Assembly: GCA_020051775.1 (NCBI GenBank)
Contig: JAGVQJ010000137.1
Location: 1-52,109, forward strand
Length of the DNA stretch: 52,109 nucleotides
DNA from: Calditrichota bacterium
GTDB lineage: Bacteria; Electryoneota; B3-LCP
Direction: 5' to 3'
Shown here: positions 16,984-25,671 of the stretch, piece after piece
How positions within the stretch are numbered: position 1 is the first letter of the stretch
How the letters are laid out: every line of letters starts with the position of its first letter
The notes under the pieces: generated by a model
What the model was told of the DNA's origin: nothing
The model's input: only the letters and a program-made list of their open reading frames with translations
The model's database searches: none
Position numbers and translations under genes: made by a program

Positions 16984-17967
16984 GTGTATATTCCCTTACT
17001 GAAAATAGCCGGAATAACCCTGGAAGCGCCTCTCATCTTGGCGCCGATGGCCAATGTCACGGATAGCCCCTATCGCCTGATGTGCCGTCTGAACGGCGCT
17101 TGTCTCGTTTACACCGAATTGATCAGCGCCGAGGGCATTCTGCACCAATCGAAAAAAACCTGGGCGCTGGCGGGGTTTCAGCCCGAAGAACGGCCCATTG
17201 GCGTGCAGATCTTCAGCCACAATCCGGAGGCGTTGGCCCAAGCTGCTATTCTGATCGAAGAGAAACTCAAGCCGGAAATTATTGACCTGAATTTCGGCTG
17301 CCCAGTCCCCAAGGTAGTCAAACGAGGCGCCGGAGCCGGGTTCATGAAAGATCCCGAGAGGATCGCTGAAGCTATCAGCAAAGTGGTCGGAGCCGTCAAA
17401 ACGCCGGTGACAGCCAAATTCCGTAGCGGGCCCAGCGCTTCCAATTTGACCGTCGTGGAAGCCGCTCAGGCAGCCGAAGCGCAAGGCGCCGCAGCAGTAA
17501 CGGTACATGCCCGCACGACGGATCAGGGATTCCAAGGCCATGCGGATTGGGAAGTCATCGCCCGCGTGAAACAGGCGGTCAAGATCCCGGTCATTGGCAA
17601 TGGCGACGTGGTAGACGGGAATTCGATGCTGGCGCTCTTCCAGGAAACCGGTTGTGACGGCGCTATGATCGGCCGAGGCGTGATGGGCAACCCCTGGATC
17701 TTTCAGGAATGCCGCGCTGCTTTGGAAAGCCGATCCTGGCAGCGGTTGACGCCGGCGCAGATGTGGCCGCATATCGAATTCCACTACCGCAAGGCAGTGG
17801 AGCTGAAAAAACTTAACGGCATCTGGGAGATGCGTCGCTACCTGTCCTGGTACAGCAAAGGAATACCGGGAGCAGCGGAATTTCGGCAGCGCGTGTTCCA
17901 CAGTGAAGACCCGGATCATGTGCTTGAAATATCGAGGAAATTCTTCTTGAAATTGGTAACAGTTTGA
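16984..17967 (+). CDS. dusB: tRNA-dihydrouridine synthase (DusB-type)
   Basis: An FMN enzyme that reduces uridine to dihydrouridine in tRNA. The 327 residues form a TIM barrel with LAPMANVTDSPYR near the start, NFGCPVPKVVKRGAGAG including the catalytic cysteine, TVHARTTDQGFQGHADW with the RNA-contacting residues, and IGNGDVVDG plus IGRGVMGNPWIF binding FMN phosphate, followed by a helical domain. The GTG at 16984 is the only start giving a full barrel; no clear ribosome binding site precedes it. Its stop overlaps the larB TTG start, so the two are coupled. Which Dus subgroup it belongs to is inferred. Confidence 0.93.
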   Translation: MYIPLLKIAGITLEAPLILAPMANVTDSPYRLMCRLNGACLVYTELISAEGILHQSKKTWALAGFQPEERPIGVQIFSHNPEALAQAAILIEEKLKPEIIDLNFGCPVPKVVKRGAGAGFMKDPERIAEAISKVVGAVKTPVTAKFRSGPSASNLTVVEAAQAAEAQGAAAVTVHARTTDQGFQGHADWEVIARVKQAVKIPVIGNGDVVDGNSMLALFQETGCDGAMIGRGVMGNPWIFQECRAALESRSWQRLTPAQMWPHIEFHYRKAVELKKLNGIWEMRRYLSWYSKGIPGAAEFRQRVFHSEDPDHVLEISRKFFLKLVTV

Positions 17968-18782
17968 ACGAACAGACCTTGAAAACCTGGCTGGCGCAGT
18001 ACAAAGCCGGGGACATCACTGAAGCTGAGCTCATTGAGAAGCTGCGGCATCTGCCGTTTGAGGATCTCGAATTCGCCAAGATTGACCACCACAGGTCGCT
18101 GAGGCGCGGCTTTCCGGAAGTGATCTACGGCGAAGGCAAGGATCTCGAGCAGATCGTAGCCATTGCCGAGAAGCTGCGGGACCACGGCAACCCGGTGCTG
18201 ATCACCCGGCTGGACGAAACTAAGTTCGCGGGAGTTTTAAAGACGTACCCCGAGGCAAAGGCGAATGCCAAGGCGAGAACGGTGACAGTGTCGGGAGGTC
18301 AAACATTCCTGTCTGACCTAAACATCACGGATTCAAAGACAGACAAGAATGTCAGCCCCCCTAACGTCTCAACCGTGCGTGGGTTGGTCATCAGCGCGGG
18401 AACCTCGGACATGAGCGTGGCCGAAGAAGCAGTGGAAACGCTTGAGGCTTTCTCTTACCCCTGCGACCGGCTTTACGACGTGGGGGTCGCGGGCCTGCAC
18501 CGCTTGATGTCTCACAACGAATTAATTTCCAAAGCCAATGTCATTACGGTGGTAGCAGGAATGGAAGGCGCGTTAGCCTCAGTGGTCGGCGGCCTGGTGG
18601 ACGTGCCGGTCATCGCCGTGCCCACTTCTGTGGGATATGGCGCCAGTTTTGGAGGGTTGTCCGCATTACTGGGAATGTTAACAGGCTGCTCGGGGGGAGT
18701 GGCCGTGGTCAATATTGACAGCGGTTTCGCGGCGGGATACATGATGGCGGTAGTGTTGAGGAATTTGGAGAAACGGAAGTAG
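17964..18782 (+). CDS. larB: Nickel-pincer cofactor biosynthesis protein LarB, with internal insertion
   Basis: LarB carboxylates and hydrolyses nicotinic acid adenine dinucleotide to start the pincer cofactor of lactate racemase. The C-terminal half resembles PurE (AIR carboxylase): LVISAGTSDMSVAEEA, DVGVAGLHRLM, VVAGMEGALASVVGGLVDVP, PTSVGYGASFGG. The N-terminal half has DHHRSLRRGFPEVIYGEGK. At 272 residues it is longer than the usual ~240-255. The excess maps to residues 107-137, encoded by an imperfect palindrome (18294-18361) inserted in frame between the two halves. LarC, LarE and LarA are not in the window, so the racemase link cannot be confirmed. The start is a TTG overlapping the dusB stop. 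Confidence 0.92.
   Translation: MNEQTLKTWLAQYKAGDITEAELIEKLRHLPFEDLEFAKIDHHRSLRRGFPEVIYGEGKDLEQIVAIAEKLRDHGNPVLITRLDETKFAGVLKTYPEAKANAKARTVTVSGGQTFLSDLNITDSKTDKNVSPPNVSTVRGLVISAGTSDMSVAEEAVETLEAFSYPCDRLYDVGVAGLHRLMSHNELISKANVITVVAGMEGALASVVGGLVDVPVIAVPTSVGYGASFGGLSALLGMLTGCSGGVAVVNIDSGFAAGYMMAVVLRNLEKRK
18294..18361. repeat. Imperfect palindrome inside larB
   Basis: The left arm (18294-18315) and right arm (18340-18361) match as inverted copies at 17 of 22 positions; the core is CAGACA-r-GAATGT. The whole unit, with flanks about 18282-18374 (31 codons), is read in frame without a stop. Confidence 0.7.
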
Positions 18783-18795
18783 GGGGGGGAACGAC

Positions 18796-19293
18796 GTGTC
18801 CAAAAGCATCAATCCCAAGACGAACAGCGAGGAGGCGAGGCAGCGTCTGCTCAAGGATTTCCAGAACATCTCGGAAGAGATGGAAAACCTGATGCAGGGG
18901 TTCTTCAGCGATAAAATGCGCGCCGCGCCTTCGCCGGGACGCGGATTTTCACCACCCATGGACGTCTTCGAGACCGAGGATGAAATCATCTGCCTTCTAG
19001 ACCTGGTGGGCGTGGGGCTCCAGGATCTGGAAGTTCATATCGAGGCTGGGACACTTCGCATCAACGGCGTGCGCCGAGAACTACCCGGCTTTGAACGCCG
19101 GCATTACCATAAAATGGAGTTGGATTTCGGCGCGTTTGGGCGTAGTCTAACAATCCCGGAACCGGTGGAAGCCCAATCGTTAAAAATCGAGACCTTGAGG
19201 GGATATTACCTGGTGCGGCTGCGAAAAGTGTTTTCAGGCTTGAAACCAGCCACAGCGCAGGACGCGGCGGATGAAGTAGATACCCGCCGATAA
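18796..19293 (+). CDS. Hsp20 / alpha-crystallin family small heat-shock protein
   Basis: A 165-residue ATP-independent holdase. After a variable helical N-terminus (1-50) comes the alpha-crystallin domain (about 52-145), with PPMDVFETEDEIICLLDLVG at its start and the LRINGVRRE and FERRHYHKMELDFGAFGRSL strands. The C-terminal IxI anchoring motif is not obvious. The start is a GTG preceded by a long G-run. It sits 13 bases after larB and 22 before lon, suggesting a proteostasis pair with the protease. Confidence 0.92.
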   Translation: MSKSINPKTNSEEARQRLLKDFQNISEEMENLMQGFFSDKMRAAPSPGRGFSPPMDVFETEDEIICLLDLVGVGLQDLEVHIEAGTLRINGVRRELPGFERRHYHKMELDFGAFGRSLTIPEPVEAQSLKIETLRGYYLVRLRKVFSGLKPATAQDAADEVDTRR

Positions 19294-19314
19294 CAGTTCA
19301 ATGGGGGGAAATAG

Positions 19315-21705
19315 ATGGATACTTTGACCAATGATCAGAAGGCCAAAGACTTAGATCGGTCTGTGGTGCCGGAAGTTTTGCCGGTTTTATCACTCTCTGA
19401 AATTGTTGTTTTTCCCGGTGTTATCGTCCCCATGGCCGTGTCCGAAGAGGCGATGATTCGGCTGGTGAACGAGGCTCTTTCCGGCAATAAACTGATCGGT
19501 TGTTTCACCCTGAAGCCCAGCGCCGGCAACGCGCCGCGCGAAATTTACCATGCGGGGACCTGTTGCCAGATCATGAAGATGTTCCGGGTACCCGACGGCA
19601 GCGTGCGGCTGCTGATTAAAGGATTGGCCAGGATCACCTTCCTGGAGATCATGCGGGAACGGCCTTACCCCCTGGCCCGAGTGGAAGAAATGCATCGCGA
19701 CCGACGCCGCAGCCTGCGCCTGGAAGCTTCCACCCGCGCCGTGGCCGACGACTTCCGCCGGTTGATTGACATCTCGCCCAATTTGACGGAAGACATCAAG
19801 GTTGCTCTTTATAATATTAACGATTCGGAAACGCTGACCGACATGATCGCCTCCCATCTGAACTTGGAGATCGAAAAGAAGCAGGAGCTACTGGAAACCT
19901 TTGACTTAGAAGAGCGCATGCGTAAGGTCTCGGCTCTGGTCAGCCGCGAACTGAAGTTACAGGAACTGACGCGCAAAATCCACGACCGGGTCGAAGACGA
20001 ACTGGACAAGTCGCAGAAGGAATACTACCTGCGCGAGCAGATCAAGGCCATCCGCAAGGAGCTGGGGGAAGAGGATGAAATCTCGTTGGAAGTGCGCGAG
20101 CTTGAAGCCCGGATTCTGCGCACAGCTTTACCACCCAAAGCGCGGGAGGTGGCCCAAAAAGAGCTGGAACGCTTGGGCAAAATGAGCCCGGCCGCCGCTG
20201 AATACACGGTTTCGCGTACTTATGTGGATTGGATACTGGAACTGCCCTGGCTGGTCTCTTCAGATGAGGATATAGACATAGCCAGGGCCCGGGACGTCCT
20301 GGATGAAGACCATTACGGTTTGGAGGATGTCAAAGAGCGCATCCTGGAATACCTGGCTGTGCGTAAGCTACGTAAGGACGTGCGCGGACCTATCCTTTGT
20401 TTTGCAGGGCCGCCTGGTGTGGGTAAGACCTCGTTGGGCAAGTCCATCGCCAAGGCGCTGGGAAGGCAGTTTGCCCGAGTTTCCTTAGGCGGCATCCGCG
20501 ATGAAGCGGAAATTCGCGGCCACCGCCGCACTTACATCGGCGCTCTCCCCGGTCGCGTCATTCAGAAGATCCGGCAAGCGGGGACCAACAACCCGGTATT
20601 CATGCTGGATGAAATTGACAAGCTGGGCAGCGATTTCCGCGGCGATCCGGCTTCGGCTCTGCTGGAAGTGCTTGATCCGGAACAAAACAGCTCCTTCAGC
20701 GATCATTACCTGGAGATTGATTTCGACCTGTCCAAGGTGCTATTCATCACCACGGCAAATCAGATCTACCAGATTCCGCACCCGTTGCGCGACCGCATGG
20801 AGGTCATTTCGCTATCCGGGTACATCACGCCGGAAAAGATCGCCATAGCGCAGCGGCATCTGATTCCCAGGTTGTTACACGATCACGGATTGGAAGACGG
20901 CCAGGTGATCTTCAACGAGAAGGCGTTGGAGAACATCGTGGTGGAATACACGCGCGAAGCCGGCCTGCGCGGGTTGGAACGGACACTGGCAGCCATCTGC
21001 CGCAAAACGGCCATGCGCCTGGCGCAAGGTGAGTTCGAGCCGGTAAAGGTGAATCCCAAAAATTACCACAGCTTTTTAGGAGTACCAAAATACCAGGCGG
21101 ACAGCATTCTGCGCAAACCCACAGTGGGTCTGGCTTGGGGCTTGGCCTGGACGCCGGTGGGTGGTGAAGTGCTGGCCATAGAGAGCACCTGGATGCCGGG
21201 GCGTGAACACATGCAGCTCACCGGGCACCTGGGCGAGGTGATGAAGGAATCAGCGAACATCGCGCTGTCGTATCTGCGATCCAACGCCAAGGAATGGGGC
21301 CTGGCGGAAGATTTCAACGCCCGCAAGGAGATCCACATTCACATACCCGAAGGCGCGACACCCAAGGATGGGCCGTCTGCTGGAGTGACCATGGCAGTGA
21401 CATTGGCGTCGCTGTTTTCCGGCAAGCCGGTGCGCGAAGATCTGGCCATGACCGGCGAATTGACTCTGCAAGGCCGCGTACTGCCGGTGGGCGGCATCCG
21501 GGAGAAGCTGGTGGCGGCGAGGCGGGCGCGCTTAAAGCATATTTTGATGCCTCGCGCCAACCAAAAGGATCTGGAGGAGGTCCCGGATCATATCAAGGAT
21601 GACCTGCAATTCCACTTCGTGGACACGGTAAATGAAGCGGTGAGATTCGCTCTCAACATGGATGAGCGGAGAAAACCTGCGGGTGAGCGGAGGCAGGCGA
21701 GGTAA
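19315..21705 (+). CDS. lon: ATP-dependent protease Lon
   Basis: A 796-residue LonA protease that degrades misfolded and regulatory proteins in the cytoplasm. It has the N-terminal substrate domain (about 20-215, opening [20 protein letters not shown]), a coiled-coil region, the AAA+ module with Walker [10 protein letters not shown] (365-373) and a MLDEID Walker B, and the protease domain with the catalytic dyad Ser688 (KDGPSAG) and Lys731 (GGIREK). The 43-residue dyad spacing equals that of E. coli Lon. It follows hsp20 by 22 bases; no HrcA or CIRCE-type element was found upstream. Confidence 0.98.
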   Translation: MDTLTNDQKAKDLDRSVVPEVLPVLSLSEIVVFPGVIVPMAVSEEAMIRLVNEALSGNKLIGCFTLKPSAGNAPREIYHAGTCCQIMKMFRVPDGSVRLLIKGLARITFLEIMRERPYPLARVEEMHRDRRRSLRLEASTRAVADDFRRLIDISPNLTEDIKVALYNINDSETLTDMIASHLNLEIEKKQELLETFDLEERMRKVSALVSRELKLQELTRKIHDRVEDELDKSQKEYYLREQIKAIRKELGEEDEISLEVRELEARILRTALPPKAREVAQKELERLGKMSPAAAEYTVSRTYVDWILELPWLVSSDEDIDIARARDVLDEDHYGLEDVKERILEYLAVRKLRKDVRGPILCFAGPPGVGKTSLGKSIAKALGRQFARVSLGGIRDEAEIRGHRRTYIGALPGRVIQKIRQAGTNNPVFMLDEIDKLGSDFRGDPASALLEVLDPEQNSSFSDHYLEIDFDLSKVLFITTANQIYQIPHPLRDRMEVISLSGYITPEKIAIAQRHLIPRLLHDHGLEDGQVIFNEKALENIVVEYTREAGLRGLERTLAAICRKTAMRLAQGEFEPVKVNPKNYHSFLGVPKYQADSILRKPTVGLAWGLAWTPVGGEVLAIESTWMPGREHMQLTGHLGEVMKESANIALSYLRSNAKEWGLAEDFNARKEIHIHIPEGATPKDGPSAGVTMAVTLASLFSGKPVREDLAMTGELTLQGRVLPVGGIREKLVAARRARLKHILMPRANQKDLEEVPDHIKDDLQFHFVDTVNEAVRFALNMDERRKPAGERRQAR

Positions 21706-21723
21706 ATACTCTGTAGTAGGTAG

Positions 21724-21985
21724 GGCAAGCGTCTCTGCTTGCCGTAGGTAGAACAAGCGTCATTTCTTGCTGAAGTCGAGGTCGTCCCCGACCTCAACAT
21801 GCACGAGGGTGTCATTCCCGCGCAAGCGGGAATCCAGAGCCTCGCCCGGGAATGAATTCCCGACCCTGGATTAAATCCAGGGTTCAGCCCACTGAAGTGG
21901 ACGGAAAAAATATTCCCGAAGGAGATGAATGTGAATAGCCTGGGGGGTGAAACGGCCGGCTATTCACGTGCAATCCCTTCGGGAC
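21724..21985. repeat. Cluster of different palindromic repeats downstream of lon
   Basis: This 312-base gap (21706-22017) is almost entirely repeats. In order: GGCAAGC-gtctct-GCTTGCC (21724-21743) with a degenerate tandem copy (21751-21770); GAGGTCG-tccc-CGACCTC (21778-21795); ATTCCCGC/GCGGGAAT (21814-21832); a run of short hairpins GGGAAT/ATTCCC, CCCTGGATT/AATCCAGGG and CCACT/AGTGG (about 21844-21901); and a long inverted repeat with 27-base imperfect arms (21914-21940 and 21958-21984) ending GGCTATTCAC. No gene fits here. Confidence 0.75.
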
Positions 21986-22017
21986 CATCAAAAAATTTCA
22001 TTATAATAGGTGGATAG

Positions 22018-22230
22018 ATGACCGTTCTTGAAAAAATCACAAAACAGTTAAACAAATTGCCTGTCGACAAGTAAAAGCGTATGCTCGAATATGAGCGCTC
22101 CTTGGCAGCCCAGAAAGGCGTGAGCAGCAAGGCATTGCTCCGCTTTGCAGGTTCTATCAGTGAACCGGACGCAAAAATCTGGCAGGAAGCAATAGAAGAT
22201 GGTTGCGAAAAAGTGATCGCCAATCAATGA
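22018..22230 (+). pseudogene. Antitoxin-like gene broken by a TAA codon
   Basis: The frame from the ATG at 22018 to the TGA at 22228 encodes a 70-codon protein resembling small antitoxins that begin TVLEKITKQLNKLP and continue AAQKGVSSKALLRFAGSIS. Codon 19 (22072-22074) is TAA, one change from a CAA glutamine codon, so the full product is not made. Translation could restart at the ATG at 22081, giving a 49-residue fragment. The stop overlaps the start of the next small gene (ATGA), showing the original operon arrangement. The family resemblance is from memory. Confidence 0.6.
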
Positions 22231-22466
22231 AGACCACATTCTATTTTCAATCAAACGTTACGATCCGGCGACCATACCTTAAGCTGGAGTGGATCGAAAA
22301 TATACTCAAAAATCCCATACGAATCGAAACGCAAGCGAATGGCCGAGTCAGATTCTGGGGGTTCGTGCCGGAACATCGGAAATATTTACGCGTAGTCACA
22401 GAACCGGACCGAGAGACGATACATAACGCCTTTTTCGATCGCAGGTTCAAGATTGAGGAGAAATAA
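22227..22466 (+). CDS. Small hypothetical protein paired with DUF2283
   Basis: A 79-residue protein starting MKTTFYFQSNVTIRRPYLKL and ending with HNAFFDRRFK, which resembles a family often encoded directly before DUF2283 genes (DUF4258-like, from memory). Such pairs are suspected toxin-antitoxin modules, with this member as a compact RelE-like or nuclease-like partner; no catalytic proof is visible. The ATG at 22227 overlaps the stop of the broken antitoxin-like gene and is preferred over the earlier in-frame start at 22203. The next gene starts two bases after its stop. Confidence 0.65.
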   Translation: MKTTFYFQSNVTIRRPYLKLEWIENILKNPIRIETQANGRVRFWGFVPEHRKYLRVVTEPDRETIHNAFFDRRFKIEEK

Positions 22467-22468
22467 AC

Positions 22469-22699
22469 ATGACCTTCCAATATCACAGCGAAACGGACAT
22501 GCTGTACATTAAATTGTCCGAAAAGCCCAGCAGCGAATCAGAGGAGATTTCGCCGGGGATCGTCTTAGATTATGACGATAAAAATCAGGTGGTCGGCGTG
22601 GAAATCGAAGACGCCAGCCACAAGGTGGATCTGGCCCGGTTGGAATTGAAATCTCTGCCTATTACTACGCTGATCATGAGCGAAATGGAGACACCATAA
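22469..22699 (+). CDS. DUF2283 domain-containing protein
   Basis: A 76-residue protein with the full DUF2283 pattern: YHSETDMLYIKL, then EISPGIVLDYDDKNQVVGVE and an IEDAS-type ending. Family function is unknown; it is usually encoded next to a small toxin-like gene, as here. The ATG follows GAGGAG (part of the preceding gene end) at suitable distance. The pair may be a TA-like module that replaced or joined the decayed antitoxin upstream. Confidence 0.85.
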   Translation: MTFQYHSETDMLYIKLSEKPSSESEEISPGIVLDYDDKNQVVGVEIEDASHKVDLARLELKSLPITTLIMSEMETP

Positions 22700-22720
22700 T
22701 TCTTGCAAGAGGTTCTCACC

Positions 22721-24364
22721 ATGTCAACCCGCAATATTAAAGCTCCCACCGGCACAACTCTATCCTGCAAAGGGTGGCAGCAGGAAGCCGCCCTGCGCAT
22801 GCTCATGAATAACTTGGATCCCGACGTCGCGGAAAAACCGCAGGAGTTGATCGTATACGGCGGATCGGGCAAGGCCGCTCGATCCTGGGAGGCGTATGAC
22901 GCCATCGTGAAAGCGCTCCGTTCTTTGGAAAACGACGAGACGCTGTTGATTCAATCCGGCAAGCCGGTGGGTACCTTCCGCACGCACGAATATTCCCCTC
23001 GAGTATTAATCGCCAATGCCAACCTGGTGGGCCACTGGGCCACCTGGGATTACTTCCGCGACCTGGAAAGAAAAGGCCTGATCATGTTCGGCCAGATGAC
23101 CGCCGGATCGTGGATCTACATCGGCACACAGGGCATCTTGCAGGGCACCTACGAAACTTTTGCGGCGGCGGCCAACCAGCATTTCGGCGGCGACCTATCC
23201 GGGCGATTGCTTTTGACCGGCGGCCTGGGCGGCATGGGAGGCGCACAGCCATTATCCGCCACCATGAACGGCGCTGTGATCATCTGCGTGGAGGTGGACG
23301 AACAGCGCATTCAACGACGCTTGCAGACGCGTTATGTGGACATCATGGAAACTGACTTAGATCGGGCGCTGAAGATGGCGTTGGATCACAAAGCTCGCAA
23401 GCAGCCGCTGTCCATCGGTCTGTTAGCCAACGCCGCCGATGTGTTCCCCGAATTTGTGAAGCGAGGCATCATCCCCGACCTCGTGACGGATCAGACTTCA
23501 GCCCACGATGAGCTGAACGGCTACGTCCCCAATGGTATACCTTACGCCGAAGCGCTGGTCTTACGCAAGACCGATCCCGATAAGTATAAGGCGCTGGCAT
23601 TCAAGGCTATGGCGCAACATGTTCAGGCCATGGTGGACTTGCAGGATCGTGGAGCCACCGTCTTTGATTACGGCAACAACATCCGCAAGCAAGCGCAAAA
23701 AGGCGGCTGCGAGCGCGCGTTCGATTTCCCCGGATTCGTTCCGCAGTACATGCGGCCACTCTTTTGCGAAGGGAAAGGCCCGTTCCGTTGGGCGGCGCTG
23801 TCCGGAGATCCCGCTGACATCCACCGTACCGACGAAGAGGTTTTGAGGCTATTCCCCCATGACAAGCCTTTAGCGAGATGGATCAAGCTCGCGGCTGAGC
23901 GCGTGGCCTTTCAGGGATTGCCGGCCCGTATCTGCTGGCTGGGATACGGCGAACGAGCCAAATTCGGTTTGGCGATCAACGAACTGGTGCGCAAGGGCGA
24001 GATCAAAGCGCCCATCGTCATAGGCCGCGACCACTTAGACTGCGGCAGTGTGGCTTCGCCCTATCGCGAAACGGAAGCCATGAAAGACGGCAGCGACGCC
24101 ATCGCCGACTGGCCCATTTTAAATGCACTGCTGAATACCGCATCAGGGGCGTCGTGGGTGAGTTTCCATCACGGTGGAGGCGTGGGCATCGGGTACGCTC
24201 TGCATGCCGGGCAGGTGTGCGTAGCCGACGGCACCGATCTGGCCGCGAAACGCCTGGAACGCGTATTGACTAATGACCCCGGAATTGGCGTCGCCCGGCA
24301 TGTGGATGCGGGGTATGAGAAGGCAATTGAAGTGGCGAAGGAACGAGGGATTAAGATTCCGTAA
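22721..24364 (+). CDS. hutU: Urocanate hydratase
   Basis: HutU converts urocanate to imidazolonepropionate with a tightly bound NAD+, the second step of histidine degradation. The 547 residues show the family blocks [69 protein letters not shown] and [11 protein letters not shown] near the active site, and the late [21 protein letters not shown] place the start at the ATG at 22721, eight bases after AGAGG, rather than the TTG at 22703. It runs with the flavodiiron gene and hutI. No hutH is seen in the window. Confidence 0.97.
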   Translation: MSTRNIKAPTGTTLSCKGWQQEAALRMLMNNLDPDVAEKPQELIVYGGSGKAARSWEAYDAIVKALRSLENDETLLIQSGKPVGTFRTHEYSPRVLIANANLVGHWATWDYFRDLERKGLIMFGQMTAGSWIYIGTQGILQGTYETFAAAANQHFGGDLSGRLLLTGGLGGMGGAQPLSATMNGAVIICVEVDEQRIQRRLQTRYVDIMETDLDRALKMALDHKARKQPLSIGLLANAADVFPEFVKRGIIPDLVTDQTSAHDELNGYVPNGIPYAEALVLRKTDPDKYKALAFKAMAQHVQAMVDLQDRGATVFDYGNNIRKQAQKGGCERAFDFPGFVPQYMRPLFCEGKGPFRWAALSGDPADIHRTDEEVLRLFPHDKPLARWIKLAAERVAFQGLPARICWLGYGERAKFGLAINELVRKGEIKAPIVIGRDHLDCGSVASPYRETEAMKDGSDAIADWPILNALLNTASGASWVSFHHGGGVGIGYALHAGQVCVADGTDLAAKRLERVLTNDPGIGVARHVDAGYEKAIEVAKERGIKIP

Positions 24365-24374
24365 GGTATACACG

Positions 24375-24463
24375 ACACCGGAATAAATTCCGGTGTCCAA
24401 CGAGGACACTCGATATCACTTTAGATTTAATTTGGTAAGCGTCGGACGAGGACGTCCAACACC
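24375..24463. repeat. Palindromic repeats between hutU and the flavodiiron gene
   Basis: A 22-base palindrome, ACACCGGAAT-aa-ATTCCGGTGT (24375-24396), is followed by GTCGGACGAGGACGTCCAAC (24441-24460). The latter shares GACGAGGACGT with the repeat at 5350-5377 in front of purH. The spacer of 127 bases carries no gene. Confidence 0.65.
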
Positions 24464-24491
24464 ACAGTACTTTTTAAGTGAGAGGCAAATT

Positions 24492-25670
24492 ATGAAACCA
24501 CGACTGATAAAGCCCGGCATTCACTGGCTGGGGGCGGTGGATTGGAACCGCCGTATTTTCGATTCGCTCATGCTGCTGCCCGACGGCACCAGCTACAACG
24601 CCTACTTGGTGGAAGGCGAAGAAAAAACCGCTCTGATAGACACTGTAGAACCGACTATGTCCAACTTGTTAATGCAGCAGTTGGATGGTGTTCATAAAAT
24701 AGATTACCTCATCGTTCAACATGCCGAGCAGGATCATTCCGGTTCGATACCCATTATTCTGGAGAAATATCCCGGAGCAATGGTGGTCACCTCGCCCAAG
24801 TGCAAGGCGATGCTGAAAGATTTGATGACGATCCCGGAAGATAAATTCAAGTTGGTCAATGACGGGGATACGCTACCGCTGGGCGGGCGCACGCTGACCT
24901 TCATTTACACACCCTGGGTACATTGGCCCGAGACGATGGTGACCTATTCGCCGCAGGATCGCATTCTGTTCACTTGCGATTTCTTCGGATCACACTTAGC
25001 CACCACCGAGCTGTACGCGGTGGATCGCAAACGAGTCTACGAGGGCGCCAAGCGTTATTACGCGGAAATCATGATGCCCTTCCGCACCATCATCCAGAAG
25101 AACCTGGAGAAGATCAAAGGGCTGGAGATGGATATCATCGCTCCCAGCCATGGGCCGCTGTACGATTCACCGCAGACCATCATCAGCGATTATCTGGAAT
25201 GGGTATCGGATAAAGCGAAGAATTCCGTGGTGCTGCCTTACGTGTCCATGCACGACAGCACCGCCCGGATGGTTCATTATCTTATTTCGGCGCTGGTGGA
25301 TCGCGGCGTAACGGTCTACCCCTTCGATCTGGTCGTGACTGACCCCGGCAAGCTGGCTATGTCGCTGGTGGATGCTGCCACCATCGTTTTAGGGACGCCC
25401 ATGGTGTTGGCGGGAGCGCATCCTAAAGTTGTATATGCCGCCTTCCTGGCGAACGCGCTTCGCCCCAAAGTAAAGTACGGAGGAATTATCGGTTCGTTCG
25501 GCTGGGGCGGCAAGGCGGTGGAACAGTTGTCTTCAACCTTGGCGAACCTGAAATTGGAAATGTTCGAGCCGGTCTTCTGCAAGGGACAACCCAAGGAAGT
25601 TGACTTCCAGGCATTGGATAAGTTAGCGGAAGGGATCGCGGGGAAACATCGGGAGAATGGGTTAATATAA
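24492..25670 (+). CDS. Flavodiiron protein (FprA family)
   Basis: Flavodiiron proteins reduce oxygen to water or nitric oxide to nitrous oxide and protect anaerobes. The 392 residues contain the metallo-beta-lactamase-like domain with all diiron ligands in place: H77, E79 and D81 (HAEQDHSG), H144, D163 and H220 (SHG). A flavodoxin domain follows from about residue 250 (VSMHDSTARMVHYL for FMN phosphate). No rubredoxin tail is present, so an outside electron donor is needed. The ATG at 24492 follows AGAGG by six bases; upstream in-frame codons lie in repeat sequence. It sits, unusually, between hutU and hutI. Confidence 0.95.
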   Translation: MKPRLIKPGIHWLGAVDWNRRIFDSLMLLPDGTSYNAYLVEGEEKTALIDTVEPTMSNLLMQQLDGVHKIDYLIVQHAEQDHSGSIPIILEKYPGAMVVTSPKCKAMLKDLMTIPEDKFKLVNDGDTLPLGGRTLTFIYTPWVHWPETMVTYSPQDRILFTCDFFGSHLATTELYAVDRKRVYEGAKRYYAEIMMPFRTIIQKNLEKIKGLEMDIIAPSHGPLYDSPQTIISDYLEWVSDKAKNSVVLPYVSMHDSTARMVHYLISALVDRGVTVYPFDLVVTDPGKLAMSLVDAATIVLGTPMVLAGAHPKVVYAAFLANALRPKVKYGGIIGSFGWGGKAVEQLSSTLANLKLEMFEPVFCKGQPKEVDFQALDKLAEGIAGKHRENGLI

Positions 25671-25671
25671 A

